Shown one piece after another: positions 16,521-26,380 of a stretch of DNA of 64,000 nucleotides. Below the pieces are notes generated by a model, which saw nothing but the letters and a program-made list of their open reading frames with translations, had not been told where the DNA came from and did not search any database. Where the stretch lies: the NCBI RefSeq assembly GCF_034344865.1, contig NZ_CP133774.1, positions 3,162,001 to 3,226,000 of the forward strand. The letters run 5' to 3'. How positions within the stretch are numbered: the first letter of the stretch is position 1; each line of letters opens with the position of its first letter. The stretch comes from Pseudomonas sp. 10S4. GTDB taxonomy: Bacteria > Pseudomonadota > Gammaproteobacteria > Pseudomonadales > Pseudomonadaceae. A program made the position numbers and the translations under genes.

Positions 16521-18152
16521 ATGCAAACCGCCTACACCGTCCTGATCATGCTGATGTTGGTCGGCGTTTCACGCCTGATCGGGCGAGTGATCCCGCTGCC
16601 GTTGCCGTTGGTGCAGATCGGTGCGGGCGCTTTGCTGGCTTGGCCGACGTTGGGGCTGCATGTGGCGCTTGATCCGGAACTGTTCCTCTTTCTGTTTCTG
16701 CCGCCGTTGTTGTTTTCCGATGGCTGGCGCATGCCCAAGCGTGAGTTGTGGCGCTTGCGCGGGCCGATCCTGACCCTGGCCGTGGGGTTGGTGCTGTTCA
16801 CCGTGGTCGGCGCCGGGTATTTCATTCATTGGCTATTGCCGAGTATTGCGCTGCCGGTGGCGTTCGCATTGGCGGCGGTGTTGTCGCCGACCGACGCCGT
16901 GGCGGTCTCGGCGATTTCCCAGAACCGCTTGCCGACACCGTTGATGCACATGCTCCAGGGCGAGGCTTTGATGAACGACGCCTCGGGCCTGGTGACCTTC
17001 AAGTTTGCCTTGGCGGCGGCCATAACCGGGGTGTTTTCCCTGGCCAATGCCAGTCTGACGTTCGTGTTGGTGGCAGTGGGTGGTCTGGCCACCGGTGTGG
17101 CGCTGAGTTGGCTGGTCGGTCGCTTGCGCTCGTGGATGATCGCCCGAGGCTGGGATGACCCGGCGACTCACGTGGTGTTCATGCTGTTGCTGCCGTTCGC
17201 CGCTTACGTACTGGCCGAACGGCTCGGTGCCTCGGGCATTTTGTCGGCAGTGGCAGCGGGGATGATGCAGAGCTGGCTCGACCTGCTGCCGCGTCAGACC
17301 AGCACGCGTTTGCTCAATCGCAGCGTCTGGTCATTGCTGGAATTCGCCTTCAACGGCTTGATCTTCCTGCTGCTGGGCTTGCAGCTGCCGGACATCATCA
17401 AGGCGGTGGCCAGCCAGGAAGCGTCAATGTGGCCGACGTTGCTCTACCGTTGCCTGGACGTTGTGGCGGTTTTTATGGTGTTACTGGTGTTGCGGTTTAT
17501 CTGGGTGCAGAGCATTTGGCGGGTGTCGGGGCTGCTGCGGCGATGGCGCGGTAAGGGCGAGCTGACGCTGGTGCCCACGGCGCGGTCCTGCTGGTTGCTG
17601 ACGGTCGGTGGCGTACGCGGCGCGGTGACCCTGGCGGGTGTGCTGTCGGTGCCGCTGTTGATGGGGAACGACGCGTTTCCCGAGCGTGACCTGCTGATTT
17701 TCATCGCCGCCGGGGTGATTCTGCTGTCGCTGATTGCCGCGTGCATCGCCTTGCCGCTGTTGTTGCGTGGTATCGAGAAAAGCCCAGACGACAAGCGCCG
17801 CAATGAAGTGCGCGACGCCTGGCGAAAAACCGCTGAAGCGGCGATCCATGCGCTGGAAGTCGAAGAGGCCAAGCCTGTAGATGCGGCAGAGGCGGCGTTG
17901 GCGGCGGAGCTCAAGGCGCGAATCATGTCCGAGTATCGTCATCAACTGGAAGTCTTTAACGATTCCGCCGAAGCCCAGGCCTTGGCGTTTCAGATGGATT
18001 TGCTGGAGCGCCGCTTGCGTTTGAAAGCGCTGCGGGCGCAACGCCTGGAGTTGTACAGCCTCAGTCGTCATCACCAAATTGGTGATGACGTACTGCGTGA
18101 AGTATTGGGGGAGCTGGATTTAAGTGAGGCTAATCTGGGGCAGGTCAAATAG
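16521..18152 (+). CDS. CPA1-family Na+/H+ antiporter (NhaP/YjcE type)
   Basis: A 543-residue inner-membrane cation/proton antiporter expected to expel Na+ (or K+) in exchange for protons. It has about 12 membrane segments; CPA1 signatures are FLFLPPLLFSDGW and SPTDAVAVSAI, which carries the ion-binding Asp, with GEALMNDASGLV after them. The C-terminal ~130 residues form a charged cytoplasmic tail, predicted helical. The start at 16521 (MQTAYTVLIML) fits E. coli YjcE better than the ATG ten codons upstream. PAO1 has an antiporter (PA3660) at the same place. Its stop overlaps the end of the convergent metalloprotease gene by 8 bases. Confidence 0.88.
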   Translation: MQTAYTVLIMLMLVGVSRLIGRVIPLPLPLVQIGAGALLAWPTLGLHVALDPELFLFLFLPPLLFSDGWRMPKRELWRLRGPILTLAVGLVLFTVVGAGYFIHWLLPSIALPVAFALAAVLSPTDAVAVSAISQNRLPTPLMHMLQGEALMNDASGLVTFKFALAAAITGVFSLANASLTFVLVAVGGLATGVALSWLVGRLRSWMIARGWDDPATHVVFMLLLPFAAYVLAERLGASGILSAVAAGMMQSWLDLLPRQTSTRLLNRSVWSLLEFAFNGLIFLLLGLQLPDIIKAVASQEASMWPTLLYRCLDVVAVFMVLLVLRFIWVQSIWRVSGLLRRWRGKGELTLVPTARSCWLLTVGGVRGAVTLAGVLSVPLLMGNDAFPERDLLIFIAAGVILLSLIAACIALPLLLRGIEKSPDDKRRNEVRDAWRKTAEAAIHALEVEEAKPVDAAEAALAAELKARIMSEYRHQLEVFNDSAEAQALAFQMDLLERRLRLKALRAQRLELYSLSRHHQIGDDVLREVLGELDLSEANLGQVK

Positions 18153-18906
18153 GTTCACTTTGCACGTCAGGGTAAGGGTAGGCCTCGGCCATGAACGCCT
18201 TGTCCTTTTCACTGAGCACCAGATTCAGGTCAATCTTGAAGCCATCGTCGGTCCATTCCTCATGGATGGCGTAGTGCATGATGGACTTCGGATCATAGGC
18301 TGAGTGCCTGACTTCATTGGCATCCAGGCGCTTGAGGTAGCGTTCGTCGAGCATCGTGCGCATGTAGTGATCTTCATCCGCGTGTTCATCCGCGCCAAAG
18401 GCCTCATACAACTTTCGCCTGTTCCACGGAATGGTCATTTCGGGATGTTGGTGTTCATGTTGGGCGCCCAGTACATGGCCAAACTCGTGCATCACATTGG
18501 CGGCAAAAAACGCCGGCATGCGCATGTCCGGTGACAGTCCCATGGTCGGGCCTTCTTCATGTAGCAAGGCATCTGTACCGACCGTCGACCAGTAAGTGCC
18601 CGGCGCGACAATAATGCGGATATCACCTTCTTCACCGTCGACGAAGTCGAACTTCAGATTGATGTGCGGTAACCAATTGTTTGCGGCGGCTTTGGTTGCA
18701 TCCTTGAATACTTGATCACCGCTTAGAAAGGCAATGCGCAATGTGCGGCCCGGTGCCCAGAAGTGAGTGTGCTTGACGGCTGCACGCTTTCGGCGGCGTC
18801 CGGGTGTAGACGCGCCGCGATTCGCAGGGTTTTCGGCGATGGCGACTTCATAAGAAGCATTGATGTCGTCGGCTACTTTAATTTGGCAGGGTAGTGCGTT
18901 GTTCAT
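18145..18906 (-). CDS. Astacin-like (M12) zinc metallopeptidase without signal peptide
   Basis: A 253-residue metzincin. The zinc motif HEFGHVLGAQH spans 140-150 (ligands H140, H144, H150, catalytic E141) and the Met-turn is SIMHY with M210, as in astacin/matrixin peptidases. There is no signal peptide or membrane segment; residues 30-45 are basic (RRRKR) and could mark a cleavage or unstructured leader. The substrate is unknown: it might be cytoplasmic, released by a leaderless route or act as a secreted effector, and none of these is shown. It is an orphan gene ending inside the antiporter's 3' end, with no immunity or secretion gene beside it. The 18907-19036 gap upstream contains only its presumed promoter. 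Confidence 0.85.
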   Translation of the reverse strand: MNNALPCQIKVADDINASYEVAIAENPANRGASTPGRRRKRAAVKHTHFWAPGRTLRIAFLSGDQVFKDATKAAANNWLPHINLKFDFVDGEEGDIRIIVAPGTYWSTVGTDALLHEEGPTMGLSPDMRMPAFFAANVMHEFGHVLGAQHEHQHPEMTIPWNRRKLYEAFGADEHADEDHYMRTMLDERYLKRLDANEVRHSAYDPKSIMHYAIHEEWTDDGFKIDLNLVLSEKDKAFMAEAYPYPDVQSEPI

Positions 18907-19036
18907 TGTGGACTTCCATGTACATTAAAACTTATGCCTGAGTCATTTCGGGCATTTGGTATGTAATGAAAGGCTAAGCGAGATGCGCCAAGTTGTTAAG
19001 TTTAAAAATGAGTGAGGCTGTTACTTTATAAGAACA

Positions 19037-19065
19037 AACCCGCGCGGCATTGCACCGGGCGGGTT
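19037..19065 (-). terminator. dapC: dapC terminator
   Basis: Stem AACCCGC...GCGGGTT followed by TGTT on the minus strand, 17 bases past the dapC stop. Confidence 0.7.
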
Positions 19066-19081
19066 ATATAGTGGCGACTGC

Positions 19082-20282
19082 TTATGACTTGTTGGTAATA
19101 AACGCGCGAATTCGTTCGGCCGCTTCGACACACTCCGCCAGCGGCGCAACCAATGCCATACGCACGCGCCCGGCGCCCGGATTGAAACCATCAACGTCGC
19201 GGGACAGATAAGACCCCGGCACTACAGTCACATGTTCTTGCACAAACAAATCCCGGCAGAACGCCTCGTCATCGCCTTCAACGCTTGGCCAGAGGTAGAA
19301 ACCACCGTCCGGACGCTGCACATCCATCACCGGGCTGAGGATTTCCAGCACCGCATCGTACTTCTCGCGATACAGCGCCCGGTTGGCGCGTACATGCACT
19401 TCGTCGTTCCATGCAGCGACACTGGCCAGTTGGGTTTGAACCGGCATCGCGCAGCCGTGGTAGGTGCGATAGAGCAGGAAGCCCTTGAGGATGTCGGCAT
19501 CACCGGCCACAAAACCCGAACGCAGGCCCGGCAGGTTGGAGCGCTTGGACAGGCTGTGGAAGACTACGCAGCGCTTGAAGTCCTTGCGGCCCAGTTCGAC
19601 GCAGGCGCTGAGCAGACCGGCTGGCGGGGTTTGTTCGTCGAAGTACAGCTCGCTATAGCACTCGTCGGCGGCGATCACAAAGTCGTATTCGTCGGCCAAG
19701 GCGATCAGCTTTTTCAGGGTTTCAACCGGGATCAACGCGCCGGTCGGGTTGCCCGGCGAGCACAGGAACAGGATCTGGCAGCGTTTCCAGATGTCTGGCG
19801 AGACGGCGTCGAAATCCGGGTTGAAGCCGTTTTCGTCCAGGCATGGCAGGTAATGCGGCTTGGCACCGGCGAGGAACGCGGCGCCTTCGTAGATCTGATA
19901 GAACGGGTTCGGGCTGACCACCAGCGCGTCTTCGCCACGATTGACCACGGTTTGGGTGAAGGCAAACAGCGCTTCACGGGTGCCGTTGACCGGCAGTACA
20001 TTGCGCGCCGGGTCGAGCCAGCCGCTTGGGACGTTGAAACGACGTTCACACCAGGCGGCGATGGCTTCACGCAGAGCCGGGATACCGAGGGTGGTCGGGT
20101 ACACGGCCATCTGATCCAGGTTGTTGGCCAGGGCTTCGGCGACAAAGCTTGGCGAACGGTGCTTCGGTTCACCGATGGACAACGCGATAGGGCGCTTGTC
20201 CGGGTTTGGCGTGACGCTAGCCGAGCAGGGCGCGGAGCTTCTCGAACGGGTAGGGCTGCAACTGGGTCAGAGCGTTGTTCAT
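19082..20282 (-). pseudogene. dapC: Succinyldiaminopimelate transaminase, one-base frameshift
   Basis: PLP aminotransferase that makes N-succinyl-LL-diaminopimelate from its keto precursor. The class I fold is complete: NPTGALIPVETL for cofactor stacking, ADECYSELYF, and SLSKRSNLPGLRSG with the PLP lysine. The true start is ATG 20282 (MNNALTQLQPYPFEKLRALL). That frame meets a TAG after GLG-type codons at 20220, while the main frame resumes as ASVTPNPDKRP. Removing one C of the pair at 20221-20222 joins them. The span is 1201 bases, exactly 400 codons plus one, so a single inserted base explains it. Probably a sequence error, since the gene is otherwise perfect. Confidence 0.85.
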
Positions 20283-20299
20283 CGATAGATCTCATGCAA

Positions 20300-20460
20300 T
20301 GTGGGCGCTGGCTTTTGTGGCGAGGGGCTTGCCCCCGTTCGGCTGCGCAGCTGTCGTAAACATTGTATGCGGTGTACCTGATACACCGCGGTTGCAGATT
20401 TTTGGGCCGCTTCGCAGCCCAACGGGGCAAGCCCCTCGCCACACAAGCCCGCTCCAACAG
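20300..20460. repeat. REPIN of a different family with nested hairpin
   Basis: Outer arms GTGGCGAGGGGCTTGCCCC and complement, with GCTGCGCAGC-like extensions. At the centre is a separate perfect hairpin GCGGTGTA-CCTGA-TACACCGC (20369-20389). It lies between glnD and dapC on the minus strand. Confidence 0.85.
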
Positions 20461-20475
20461 GGGAAATTTGTTAGT

Positions 20476-23179
20476 TCAAATGCTGATGCGCGACAGTTTG
20501 ATATCCGGTTCGTGGCTGACGCTCAACTGTTCAACGATTGCATCCTGCAAGCGGCTGCACAGCAGCGGGTCGGACAAGGGCTGGTTGTGTGCGTCGGTGA
20601 TAAAGAACACGTCTTCCACGCGCTCGCCGAGGGTGGCAATCTTGGCGTTCTGCAACGACAGGTCGAACTCGAGGAAGATCGTGCCGATCCGCGCCAGCAG
20701 GCCCGGGCGGTCGGGTGCGCTCAGCTCCAGTACTGTGACCGGGCGCTGGGCGTCGTTGTGGATCGTCACCTGTGGTGCAAACGCGAAATGCTTGAGCTGG
20801 CGCGGTACCCGGCGCTGGATGATCGTCGGGTAGTCGTCCGGGTTACGCAGGGCTTCGGTCAGGCCCTCGCGGATCTGCTTGACCCGCGTTGGATTGTCAC
20901 CGATTGAGTCGCCGTCGGTGTCGAGCACGATGTAGGTGTCGAGGGTGAACTGACTGCTGGAGGTGATAACCCGGGCGTCATGAATGTTCAGGTTGAGCTG
21001 GTCCATCGCGGCCACGGTCACGGCGAAGAAGTCATGCTGGTCCGGCGCGTAGATGAAGATCTGCGTGCCGCCTTCGAATTCGCGCTGGGTGGTTTCCTTG
21101 ATCAGCACCAGCGGGCCGCCGTCGGCCGGTTGCTGGAGGATCGCGTCACTGTGCCAGGCCACATCGCCAGCGGTATGACGCAGGAAATAGTCATCGCCCA
21201 ATTGCGCCCACAACTGCTCGACATCGTCCGGGTCGGTGCCGCCGCGCACCAGGATGTCCAGGGCAGCGCTCTGGGTCTGGCGGATTTGCTCTTCGCGGTC
21301 CACCGGGTTTTCCAGGCCGCGGCGCAAGGCACGCTTGGTCTCGGTGTAGAGCTGGCGCAACAGGCTGGCGCGCCAGGAGTTCCACAGCGTCGGGTTGGTG
21401 GCGTTGATGTCGGCGACGGTCAGCACGTACAGATAATCGAGATGGGTTTCATCGCCGACAATCTGCGCGAAGTCGTGAATGACCTGCGGGTCGGACAAGT
21501 CCTTGCGCTGGGCGGTGGTCGACATCACCAGATGGTTTTGCACCAGCCAGACGATCAGCCGGCTATCCCATACCGGCAACTGATGGCGCTGGCAAAAGGC
21601 TTCGGCATCCACGGCGCCAATGTCCGAATGGTCGCCGTGCCGGCCCTTGCCGATGTCGTGGTACAGGCCGGCCAGGTAGATCAGTTCGGGCTTGGGCAGT
21701 TTGCCCATGAGCTTGCTGGCCAGCGGGAATTTTTCCGACACCTGGGTGTACTGCAACTTACGCAGATGCTTGATCAGGTTCAGGGTGTGAGCGTCGACCG
21801 TATAGATGTGAAACAGGTCGTGCTGCATCTGCCCGACGATAAAGCCGAACTCCGGCAAATAGCGCCCAAGGATGCCGTAACGGTTCATCCGTCGCAGGTT
21901 GCGGTGAATGCCGATCTTGCACTTGAACAGCTCGATGAACAGGCTGGTGTTGCGGATGTCGTTGCGGAAGTCGTCGTCGATCAAGTGACGGTGTTCGCGC
22001 AGCAGACGGATGGTATCGGCGCGAACGCCTTTGATCTCCGGTTGCTGGGCCATCAGCACGAAGATCTCGAGCATGGCGAACGGCGTGCGGCGGAACACGT
22101 TGTTGTTGCGTGCCTCGATGTAGCCATCGTGCAGTTGGAATCGCGAGTTGATCGGCTGCGGCGGCGCTTCGTCTTCCGGCGCGAGGATGACTTCCTCGAA
22201 ATGCTGGATGATCAGGTCGCTGAGCTGGGCAATGCTCATGACCACCCGGTAATACTGCTGCATGAAGTTTTCGATGGTTTGCTTGGCGTCATCGCCTTTG
22301 AAGCCCAGCAGCCCGGCGATGGAGCGCTGGTGGTCGAACAGCAAGCGGTCCTCGGAGCGCCCGGCGAGCATGTGTAGGGCGTAACGGACCTTCCACAAGA
22401 ACTCCTGGGACGAGGCCAGCAGGGCGTTTTCGCTCTCTACCAAAAAGCCTTCGCCGGCCAGGGCCCGCAAGTTGAGGGTGCCGTACTCGCGACGGGCGAC
22501 CCAGAGAATCGTCTGAATATCCCGCAAGCCGCCAGGCGAGCCTTTGACGTTGGGTTCCAGGTTGTATTCGGTGTCGTTGTACTTGTGGTGACGGGCCTTC
22601 TGCTCGGCACGTTTGGCCAGGAAGAAGTCCTTGCTCGGCCACATGTGCGCGGTGCTGGTAACGTCCAGCATGCGCTGGCGCAAGCGCTCGGGGCCGCAGA
22701 TGGTGCGGCTTTCCATCAGATTGGTGACGACCGTCAGGTCGGCGCGGGCCTCGACGGCGCATTCGTCCACCGAGCGAACGCTCTGACCGACTTCCAGGCC
22801 GATGTCCCACAACAGGGTCAGAAAACGCTCGATGGAATCGCGGAAGACTTCGTGGTCAGCGCTGTCCAGCAGGATCAGCAGATCAATGTCGGAATAGGGG
22901 TGCAACTCGCCGCGACCGTAGCCGCCGACCGCGACCAGCGCGATGTCGGCGTCTTCGCTCCAGTTGAACTGCTCCCAAGCCTTTTGCAGGATGTTATCGA
23001 CGAACCAGGCGCGATCCTCGATCAGCCGGCGAATGTCCCGGCCGCTGCGAAAGCGCCCGTCGAGCACCTCGCGCAGCCGGGCGAATCGCCTTCTTGAAGG
23101 CCGCGATCGGGCTTGCCTTCAGGGCTAGTTCAGCCTGGAACTGGCCACGGTCGAAGAGTTCGGGATCCACCTGCGGCAT
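20476..23179 (-). pseudogene. glnD: [Protein-PII] uridylyltransferase/uridylyl-removing enzyme, one-base frameshift
   Basis: Bifunctional nitrogen sensor that uridylylates PII when glutamine is low and removes UMP when it is high. Domains in order: nucleotidyltransferase ([19 protein letters not shown]), HD hydrolase ([18 protein letters not shown]), and two C-terminal ACT domains ([43 protein letters not shown]). The start codon at 23179 ([18 protein letters not shown]) is in a different frame from residue ~36 on. Removing one G from the run at 23079-23081 joins IR to [10 protein letters not shown]. The span is 2704 bases, 901 codons plus one, giving the expected 900 residues. Probably a sequence error. 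It is cotranscribed with map. Confidence 0.88.
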
Positions 23180-23223
23180 CGATTGGCTTTCCTTTCTATA
23201 AGGCTATGGGCAGAACGGGTCGA

Positions 23224-24006
23224 TCAGGCCGAAACGCGCGCGATAGTGTCATCGGCGCGCAGGGTGAAGATCTCATAACCGGTGTCGGTCACCAGCAGGG
23301 TGTGTTCCCACTGGGCGGAAAGTTTGCGGTCCTTGGTGATCGCGGTCCAGCCGTCGCCCAGTACCTTGGTATCGGCCTTGCCCTGGTTGATCATCGGCTC
23401 GATGGTGAAGGTCATGCCCGCCTTGAGTTCCATGCCGGTGCCGGCGCGGCCGTAGTGCAGGATCTGCGGCTCTTCGTGGAACACCTTGCCGATGCCGTGG
23501 CCGCAGAACTCGCGAACCACCGAGAAACCGTTCTTCTCGGCGTGTTTCTGGATCACTTCACCAATGTCGCCCAGGCGGCAGCCGGGTTTGACCAGTTCAA
23601 TGGCTTTGTACATGCATTCCTGAGTGATCTGCGACAGGCGCTCGGCCCAGACCGGCACGGTACCGACGTGGAACATACGGCTGGTGTCGCCGTGGTAGCC
23701 ATCCTTGATCACCGTGACGTCGATGTTCAGCGTGTCGCCATCCTTCAGCGCTTTCTCGTTCGGGATACCGTGGCAGACCACGTGGTTGATCGAGGTGCAG
23801 ATCGACTTCGGGAAGCCTTTGTAGTTGAGCGGGGCAGGGATGGCTTGCTGCTCGTTGACGATGTAGTCGTGGCAGATGCGGTCCAGTTCTTCGGTGGTGA
23901 TGCCCGGTTTGACATGTTCGGCAATCATTTCCAGCACATCGGCGGCCAGTTTGCCGGCGATCCGCATTTTTGCGATGTCCTCTGGGGTTTTGAGGGTGAC
24001 GGTCAT
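23224..24006 (-). CDS. map: Type I methionine aminopeptidase
   Basis: Removes the initiator methionine from nascent proteins whose second residue is small. The 260 residues from MTVTLKTPEDI show the pita-bread metalloprotease ligands: D in NIDVTVIKDGYHGDTSRM (two Asp), H in CGHGIGKVFHEEP, and E residues in TIEPM and QWEH. An in-frame start seven codons earlier is less likely. It is divergent from rpsB across a 373-base gap, as in most gammaproteobacteria, and followed 44 bases later by glnD. Confidence 0.95.
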   Translation of the reverse strand: MTVTLKTPEDIAKMRIAGKLAADVLEMIAEHVKPGITTEELDRICHDYIVNEQQAIPAPLNYKGFPKSICTSINHVVCHGIPNEKALKDGDTLNIDVTVIKDGYHGDTSRMFHVGTVPVWAERLSQITQECMYKAIELVKPGCRLGDIGEVIQKHAEKNGFSVVREFCGHGIGKVFHEEPQILHYGRAGTGMELKAGMTFTIEPMINQGKADTKVLGDGWTAITKDRKLSAQWEHTLLVTDTGYEIFTLRADDTIARVSA

Positions 24007-24211
24007 ACAGGCTCTCTCTGCGCTCAATGGCGCTTTCTAATTCGGAATGGGCGTTGCGCGGTTGATATTCGCGGCCCTGAAAAACGCGATTCTAACAGAC
24101 GATCAGCGCAAATCTGAGCCTCTGTGCATCGCTTCTCTCTATAGATAGGCGCATTCTTGAGCGATTCCAAGGGCGCGATTGAAGGCGCGCGCCAGGAATT
24201 GAGAATTCGGG

Positions 24212-24240
24212 TTCCGTTTTTTACAGCCTTGTGATATAAA
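24212..24240 (+). promoter_or_regulatory. rpsB: rpsB promoter and 5' leader
   Basis: -35 TTCCGT (24212-24217), 17-base spacer, -10 TATAAA (24235-24240), then a GC-rich discriminator ATGCGCCGC. The predicted leader of about 130 bases before the rpsB ATG is a plausible site for the S2 feedback control known in E. coli; no specific structure is claimed. On the opposite strand TAGAAT near 24090 may be the map -10. Confidence 0.6.
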
Positions 24241-24379
24241 ATGCGCCGCTTTCCGGGTATACCCCGAAAGGCTTAAATCCACACACGTGTCGACACGATG
24301 ACCTGGGTGCCTTCAGCTGATGCTGCTGGTTGGTCATTGGGATACGTGGAGGCCAAACCCGACTTATTAAGGAACTATC

Positions 24380-25117
24380 ATGTCCCAAGTCAACATGCGC
24401 GATATGCTGAAGGCCGGTGTGCACTTCGGTCACCAAACCCGTTACTGGAACCCGAAAATGGGTAAATACATTTTCGGCGCGCGTAACAAGATCCACATCA
24501 TCAACCTTGAAAAAACCCTGCCAATGTTCAACGAAGCTCTGACTTTCGTAGAGCGTCTGGCCCAGGGCAAAAACAAGATTCTGTTCGTTGGCACCAAGCG
24601 TTCCGCTGGCAAGATCGTTGCTGAAGAAGCAGCACGTTGCGGTTCGCCGTACGTCGATCACCGCTGGTTGGGCGGCATGCTGACCAACTTCAAAACCATC
24701 CGTGCTTCCATCAAGCGTCTGCGTGACCTTGAAGTGCAAGCCGAAGACGGTACTTTCGCCAAGCTGACCAAGAAAGAAGCGCTGATGCGCACTCGCGATC
24801 TTGAGAAGCTCGATCGTTCCCTGGGTGGTATCAAGGACATGGGCGGTCTGCCAGACGCACTGTTCGTTATCGACGTTGATCACGAGCGCATCGCGATCAC
24901 CGAAGCCAACAAGCTGGGCATCCCGGTTATCGGCGTAGTCGATACCAACAGCAGCCCGGAAGGCGTTGACTACATCATCCCAGGCAACGATGACGCAATC
25001 CGCGCTATCCAGTTGTACATGGGTTCGATGGCTGACGCTGTAATCCGCGGTCGCAACCACGTTGCTGGCGGCACCGAGCAGTTCGTTGAAGAAGCTCCGG
25101 TAGCAGCAGCTGAGTAA
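24380..25117 (+). CDS. rpsB: 30S ribosomal protein S2
   Basis: Binds the 30S head-body junction and recruits S1. The 245 residues begin [20 protein letters not shown] and contain [15 protein letters not shown] and [22 protein letters not shown], both universal S2 blocks. Codon usage is strongly biased (highly expressed). GGAAC lies 6 bases before the ATG. It is the first gene of the rpsB-tsf pair, with a strong terminator between them that should lower tsf expression relative to rpsB. Confidence 0.98.
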   Translation: MSQVNMRDMLKAGVHFGHQTRYWNPKMGKYIFGARNKIHIINLEKTLPMFNEALTFVERLAQGKNKILFVGTKRSAGKIVAEEAARCGSPYVDHRWLGGMLTNFKTIRASIKRLRDLEVQAEDGTFAKLTKKEALMRTRDLEKLDRSLGGIKDMGGLPDALFVIDVDHERIAITEANKLGIPVIGVVDTNSSPEGVDYIIPGNDDAIRAIQLYMGSMADAVIRGRNHVAGGTEQFVEEAPVAAAE

Positions 25118-25145
25118 TTGACGCCTTGGCGTTAACTCAGTAAGC

Positions 25146-25168
25146 AAAAAGGGGCTTGGCCCCTTTTT
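25146..25168 (+). terminator. rpsB-tsf intergenic terminator/attenuator
   Basis: AAAAAGGGGC-TTG-GCCCCTTTTT: a GC stem with flanking A and T runs, 29 bases after the rpsB stop. Because tsf follows without an obvious strong promoter, it is probably a partial terminator. Confidence 0.85.
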
Positions 25169-25304
25169 GCCACCTCGAAAACCGTTTGTCGGCAGCGCAG
25201 CTACAGCTTTGTAACGTGCAGCGGCTACAAGAAGGTTCGGGAAGAATTGAACGCCCGTTTGATCGGGTGGAATGGTTGATAACCTATCCAAGAGGATTTT
25301 TGAA

Positions 25305-26168
25305 ATGGCAGAGATTACTGCAGCGTTGGTTAAAGAACTGCGTGAGCGTACTGGCGAAGGCATGATGGATTGCAAAAAGGCCTTGACCAAGGCCGGCGGC
25401 GACATCGAAAAAGCCATTGATGACATGCGTGCTTCTGGCGCTATCAAGGCTGCCAAGAAAGCAGGCAACGTGGCTGCTGAAGGCGCAATCTCTCTGAAGG
25501 AAGACGGTAAATCCGCCGTTCTGCTGGAAGTGAACTCGCAGACCGACTTCCTGGCTTTGCAGGATGACTTCAAGGCATTTGTCGCTTCCAGCGTTGAAAA
25601 AGCGTTCGCTGACAAACTGACTGACGTTGCTCCGCTGATCGCCGCTCAAGAAGCCGATCGCCTGGTTCTGGTCGGCAAGGTTGGCGAAAACGTCAACATC
25701 CGTCGCCTGGCTCGCGTTGAAGGTGATGTTGTTGGTGGTTACCTGCACGGCAACAAGATCGGTGTTGTGGTTGCCCTTAAAGGCGGCAGCGTTGAGCTGG
25801 CCAAAGACATCGCCATGCACGTAGCGGCGACCAACCCTGAATTCCTGCTGCCATCGGAAGTTTCCGCTGAAGCGGTTGAGCGTGAGAAGGGCGTGTTCCT
25901 GACCCTCAACGCTGACAAGATCGCCGGCAAGCCAGAAAACATTGTTGAAAACATGGTCAAAGGCCGTATCAGCAAGTTCCTGGCTGAAGCGAGCCTGGTT
26001 GAGCAGGCGTTCGTCAAGAACCCTGAAATCAAGGTTGGCGAACTGGCCAAGAAAGCCGGTGCTGAAATCGTTTCCTTCACCTACTTCAAAGTAGGCGATG
26101 GCATCGAGAAGCCGGTCGACAACTTCGCTGAAGAAGTTGCTGCCCAGCTGGCTGCCGCCAAGCAATAA
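25305..26168 (+). CDS. tsf: Elongation factor Ts
   Basis: Guanine-nucleotide exchange factor that regenerates EF-Tu-GTP. The 287 residues start MAEITAALVKELRERTGEGMM, with the TDFVA-equivalent core motif seen as NSQTDFLALQDDF. The start was chosen at 25305, preceded by AGAGGA; a longer frame from 25272 is unlikely. It is downstream of rpsB, as is nearly universal, and followed by a terminator. Confidence 0.97.
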   Translation: MAEITAALVKELRERTGEGMMDCKKALTKAGGDIEKAIDDMRASGAIKAAKKAGNVAAEGAISLKEDGKSAVLLEVNSQTDFLALQDDFKAFVASSVEKAFADKLTDVAPLIAAQEADRLVLVGKVGENVNIRRLARVEGDVVGGYLHGNKIGVVVALKGGSVELAKDIAMHVAATNPEFLLPSEVSAEAVEREKGVFLTLNADKIAGKPENIVENMVKGRISKFLAEASLVEQAFVKNPEIKVGELAKKAGAEIVSFTYFKVGDGIEKPVDNFAEEVAAQLAAAKQ

Positions 26169-26193
26169 GACGGTTTTTTAAACTGTCGCCCTG

Positions 26194-26227
26194 AAGAGGC
26201 TGCCCGCTTACGCGCGCAGCCTCTTTT
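26194..26227 (+). terminator. tsf terminator
   Basis: AAGAGGCTGC...GCAGCCTCTTTT hairpin 26 bases after the tsf stop. The remaining gap to pyrH (26228-26380) contains the pyrH promoter region, but no hexamer pair is clear enough to name. Confidence 0.8.
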
Positions 26228-26380
26228 CAGATGGGGTATCAATTTTTTAATTGGTTTCCCTTTGGAACTGGCTTACAAAGCCATGTTCCGATGGCGCTGA
26301 AGCAGCGCCAAGCTAGAGTGAACGCCAGCTGTAAACAGCTCGCAAAGAATTTTTAAAATACGCCGCAGGAGAGATTCGCA

